Source: Sphingomonas sp. GC_Shp_5 (lineage in GTDB: Bacteria > Pseudomonadota > Alphaproteobacteria > Sphingomonadales > Sphingomonadaceae). From it: a DNA stretch of 64,000 nt. A model generated the notes under the pieces. That model worked only from the letters and a program-made list of their open reading frames with translations, did no database searches and was not told the origin of the DNA. Position 1 is the first letter of the stretch; the number at the start of each line of letters is the position of its first letter. Below, one piece after another: positions 63,651-64,000 of the stretch. The translations under genes were made by a program, and so were the position numbers. The stretch spans positions 37,898-101,897 of the forward strand of contig NZ_JALNUP010000015.1 in assembly GCF_026540855.1 (NCBI RefSeq), in the 5' to 3' direction.

Positions 63651-64000
63651 TCAGAGCTTGCCGAACACCGCCTCGAAGCCGGCGCGGTCGCCCGCGGCGA
63701 GGAAGCGGGCCTGCTCGATCCACCGATCGCGGCCCATCCGGCCCTGAAAGGCGCCGAGCCTGGCGTCGAGATCGGCCGCCTCGCCGGCGCCCAGCGCGGC
63801 GAGCTGACCGACGCTGGTGATGCCGAGCTCGCCGAGCCGCGCGGCGACCTTGGGGCCGAGGCCCTTCAGCTGGGTGACCGGGGCATCCGCCGCGGCCGGC
63901 GCGGCAGCCGTCGGCGTGGGCGCGACCGGTGCGTCCGATGTCTCGGCGGCGGTGGTTGCCGCCGACGGCGCGGTAGCGATCGCCTCGTCGGAGCTACGCT
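63651..64000 (-). CDS. Helix-hairpin-helix domain protein, truncated by window edge
   Basis: The stop codon lies at 63651-63653, but the start lies beyond the window. The visible 116 residues begin with an Ala/Pro/Thr-rich linker. A helix-hairpin-helix-like segment TQLKGLGPKVAARLGELGITSVGQLAAL follows, then DLDARLGAFQGRMGRDRWIEQARFLAAGDRAGFEAVFGKL at the C-terminus. HhH motifs of this DUF4332/polymerase type bind DNA or act as a structural cap. In some alphaproteobacteria a similar tail is fused to ribosomal L21 or NADH dehydrogenase-type proteins. The rest of the protein cannot be seen. Confidence 0.8.
   Translation of the reverse strand, partial: RSSDEAIATAPSAATTAAETSDAPVAPTPTAAAPAAADAPVTQLKGLGPKVAARLGELGITSVGQLAALGAGEAADLDARLGAFQGRMGRDRWIEQARFLAAGDRAGFEAVFGKL

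Overview
The window is a contiguous piece of high-GC chromosome from an alphaproteobacterium, most likely a Sphingomonas-type member of the Sphingomonadaceae. The evidence is a MipZ division-plane ATPase, a CcrM GANTC methyltransferase, a C4-pathway 5-aminolevulinate synthase, a three-subunit (pntAA/pntAB/pntB) transhydrogenase, a 40-residue alphaproteobacterial cytochrome oxidase subunit IV, a TonB receptor and an N-carbamoylputrescine route to polyamines. The species call is inference from gene content. Nearly everything is housekeeping. There is no integrase, transposase, phage gene or CRISPR array. No gene-free stretch exceeds 300 bases.

Layout. 1-2293: two-component cluster on the minus strand (CHASE3 histidine kinase, Rcp1-like receiver, truncated receiver protein). 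2348-6299: exonuclease, bacterial PH-domain protein, phosphomannomutase, and a membrane J-domain protein overlapping mipZ. 6372-15109: panC, a Sel1-like protein, topA, dprA, plsY, murI, hemA and a Uma2 protein. 15383-18557: tight operon rpiB-glyA-58-codon membrane peptide-nrdR-trmJ. 18568-28157: a PchB-like chorismate mutase, rpsD, M28 peptidase-aguA-aguB, family 5 UDG, folK, tRNA-Lys, PAP2, galE, msrA and sua5. 28197-34825: acyl-CoA dehydrogenase, arylamine acetyltransferase, GntR regulator with nitroreductase, POT transporter and DAACS symporter. 34882-40328: glmM-DUF1272-thiD-rnhB, ccrM and folP. 40411-47845: bestrophin, two PilZ proteins, an NtrC-type regulator, the cox small subunit with the pnt operon, and a winged-helix gene with an apparent frameshift. 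47911-54243: tRNA-Val, XpaC/TelA pair, three unfamiliar exported or orphan proteins, and typA. 54480-64000: TonB receptor, glycine-zipper protein, phytase-like esterase, rpmB, tadA, OmpA lipoprotein, CorC-type protein, nhaA and a truncated helix-hairpin-helix protein.

Signals beyond the genes. (1) A dispersed double-palindrome repeat has five full copies, four of them between convergent gene ends. (2) An FNR/FixK-type box lies upstream of hemA. (3) Four GANTC sites sit in the 179 bp before ccrM. (4) A perfect 11-bp inverted repeat brackets tRNA-Lys and would sequester its CCA end. (5) A one-base frameshift in a G5 run sits at the start of the winged-helix gene. (6) CtrA-like sites precede a PilZ gene and a Sel1-like gene. 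I found no obviously new multi-gene system. The best candidates for overlooked biology are the mipZ/J-domain pair, the small peptide between glyA and nrdR, and the exported proteins at 50210-52192.
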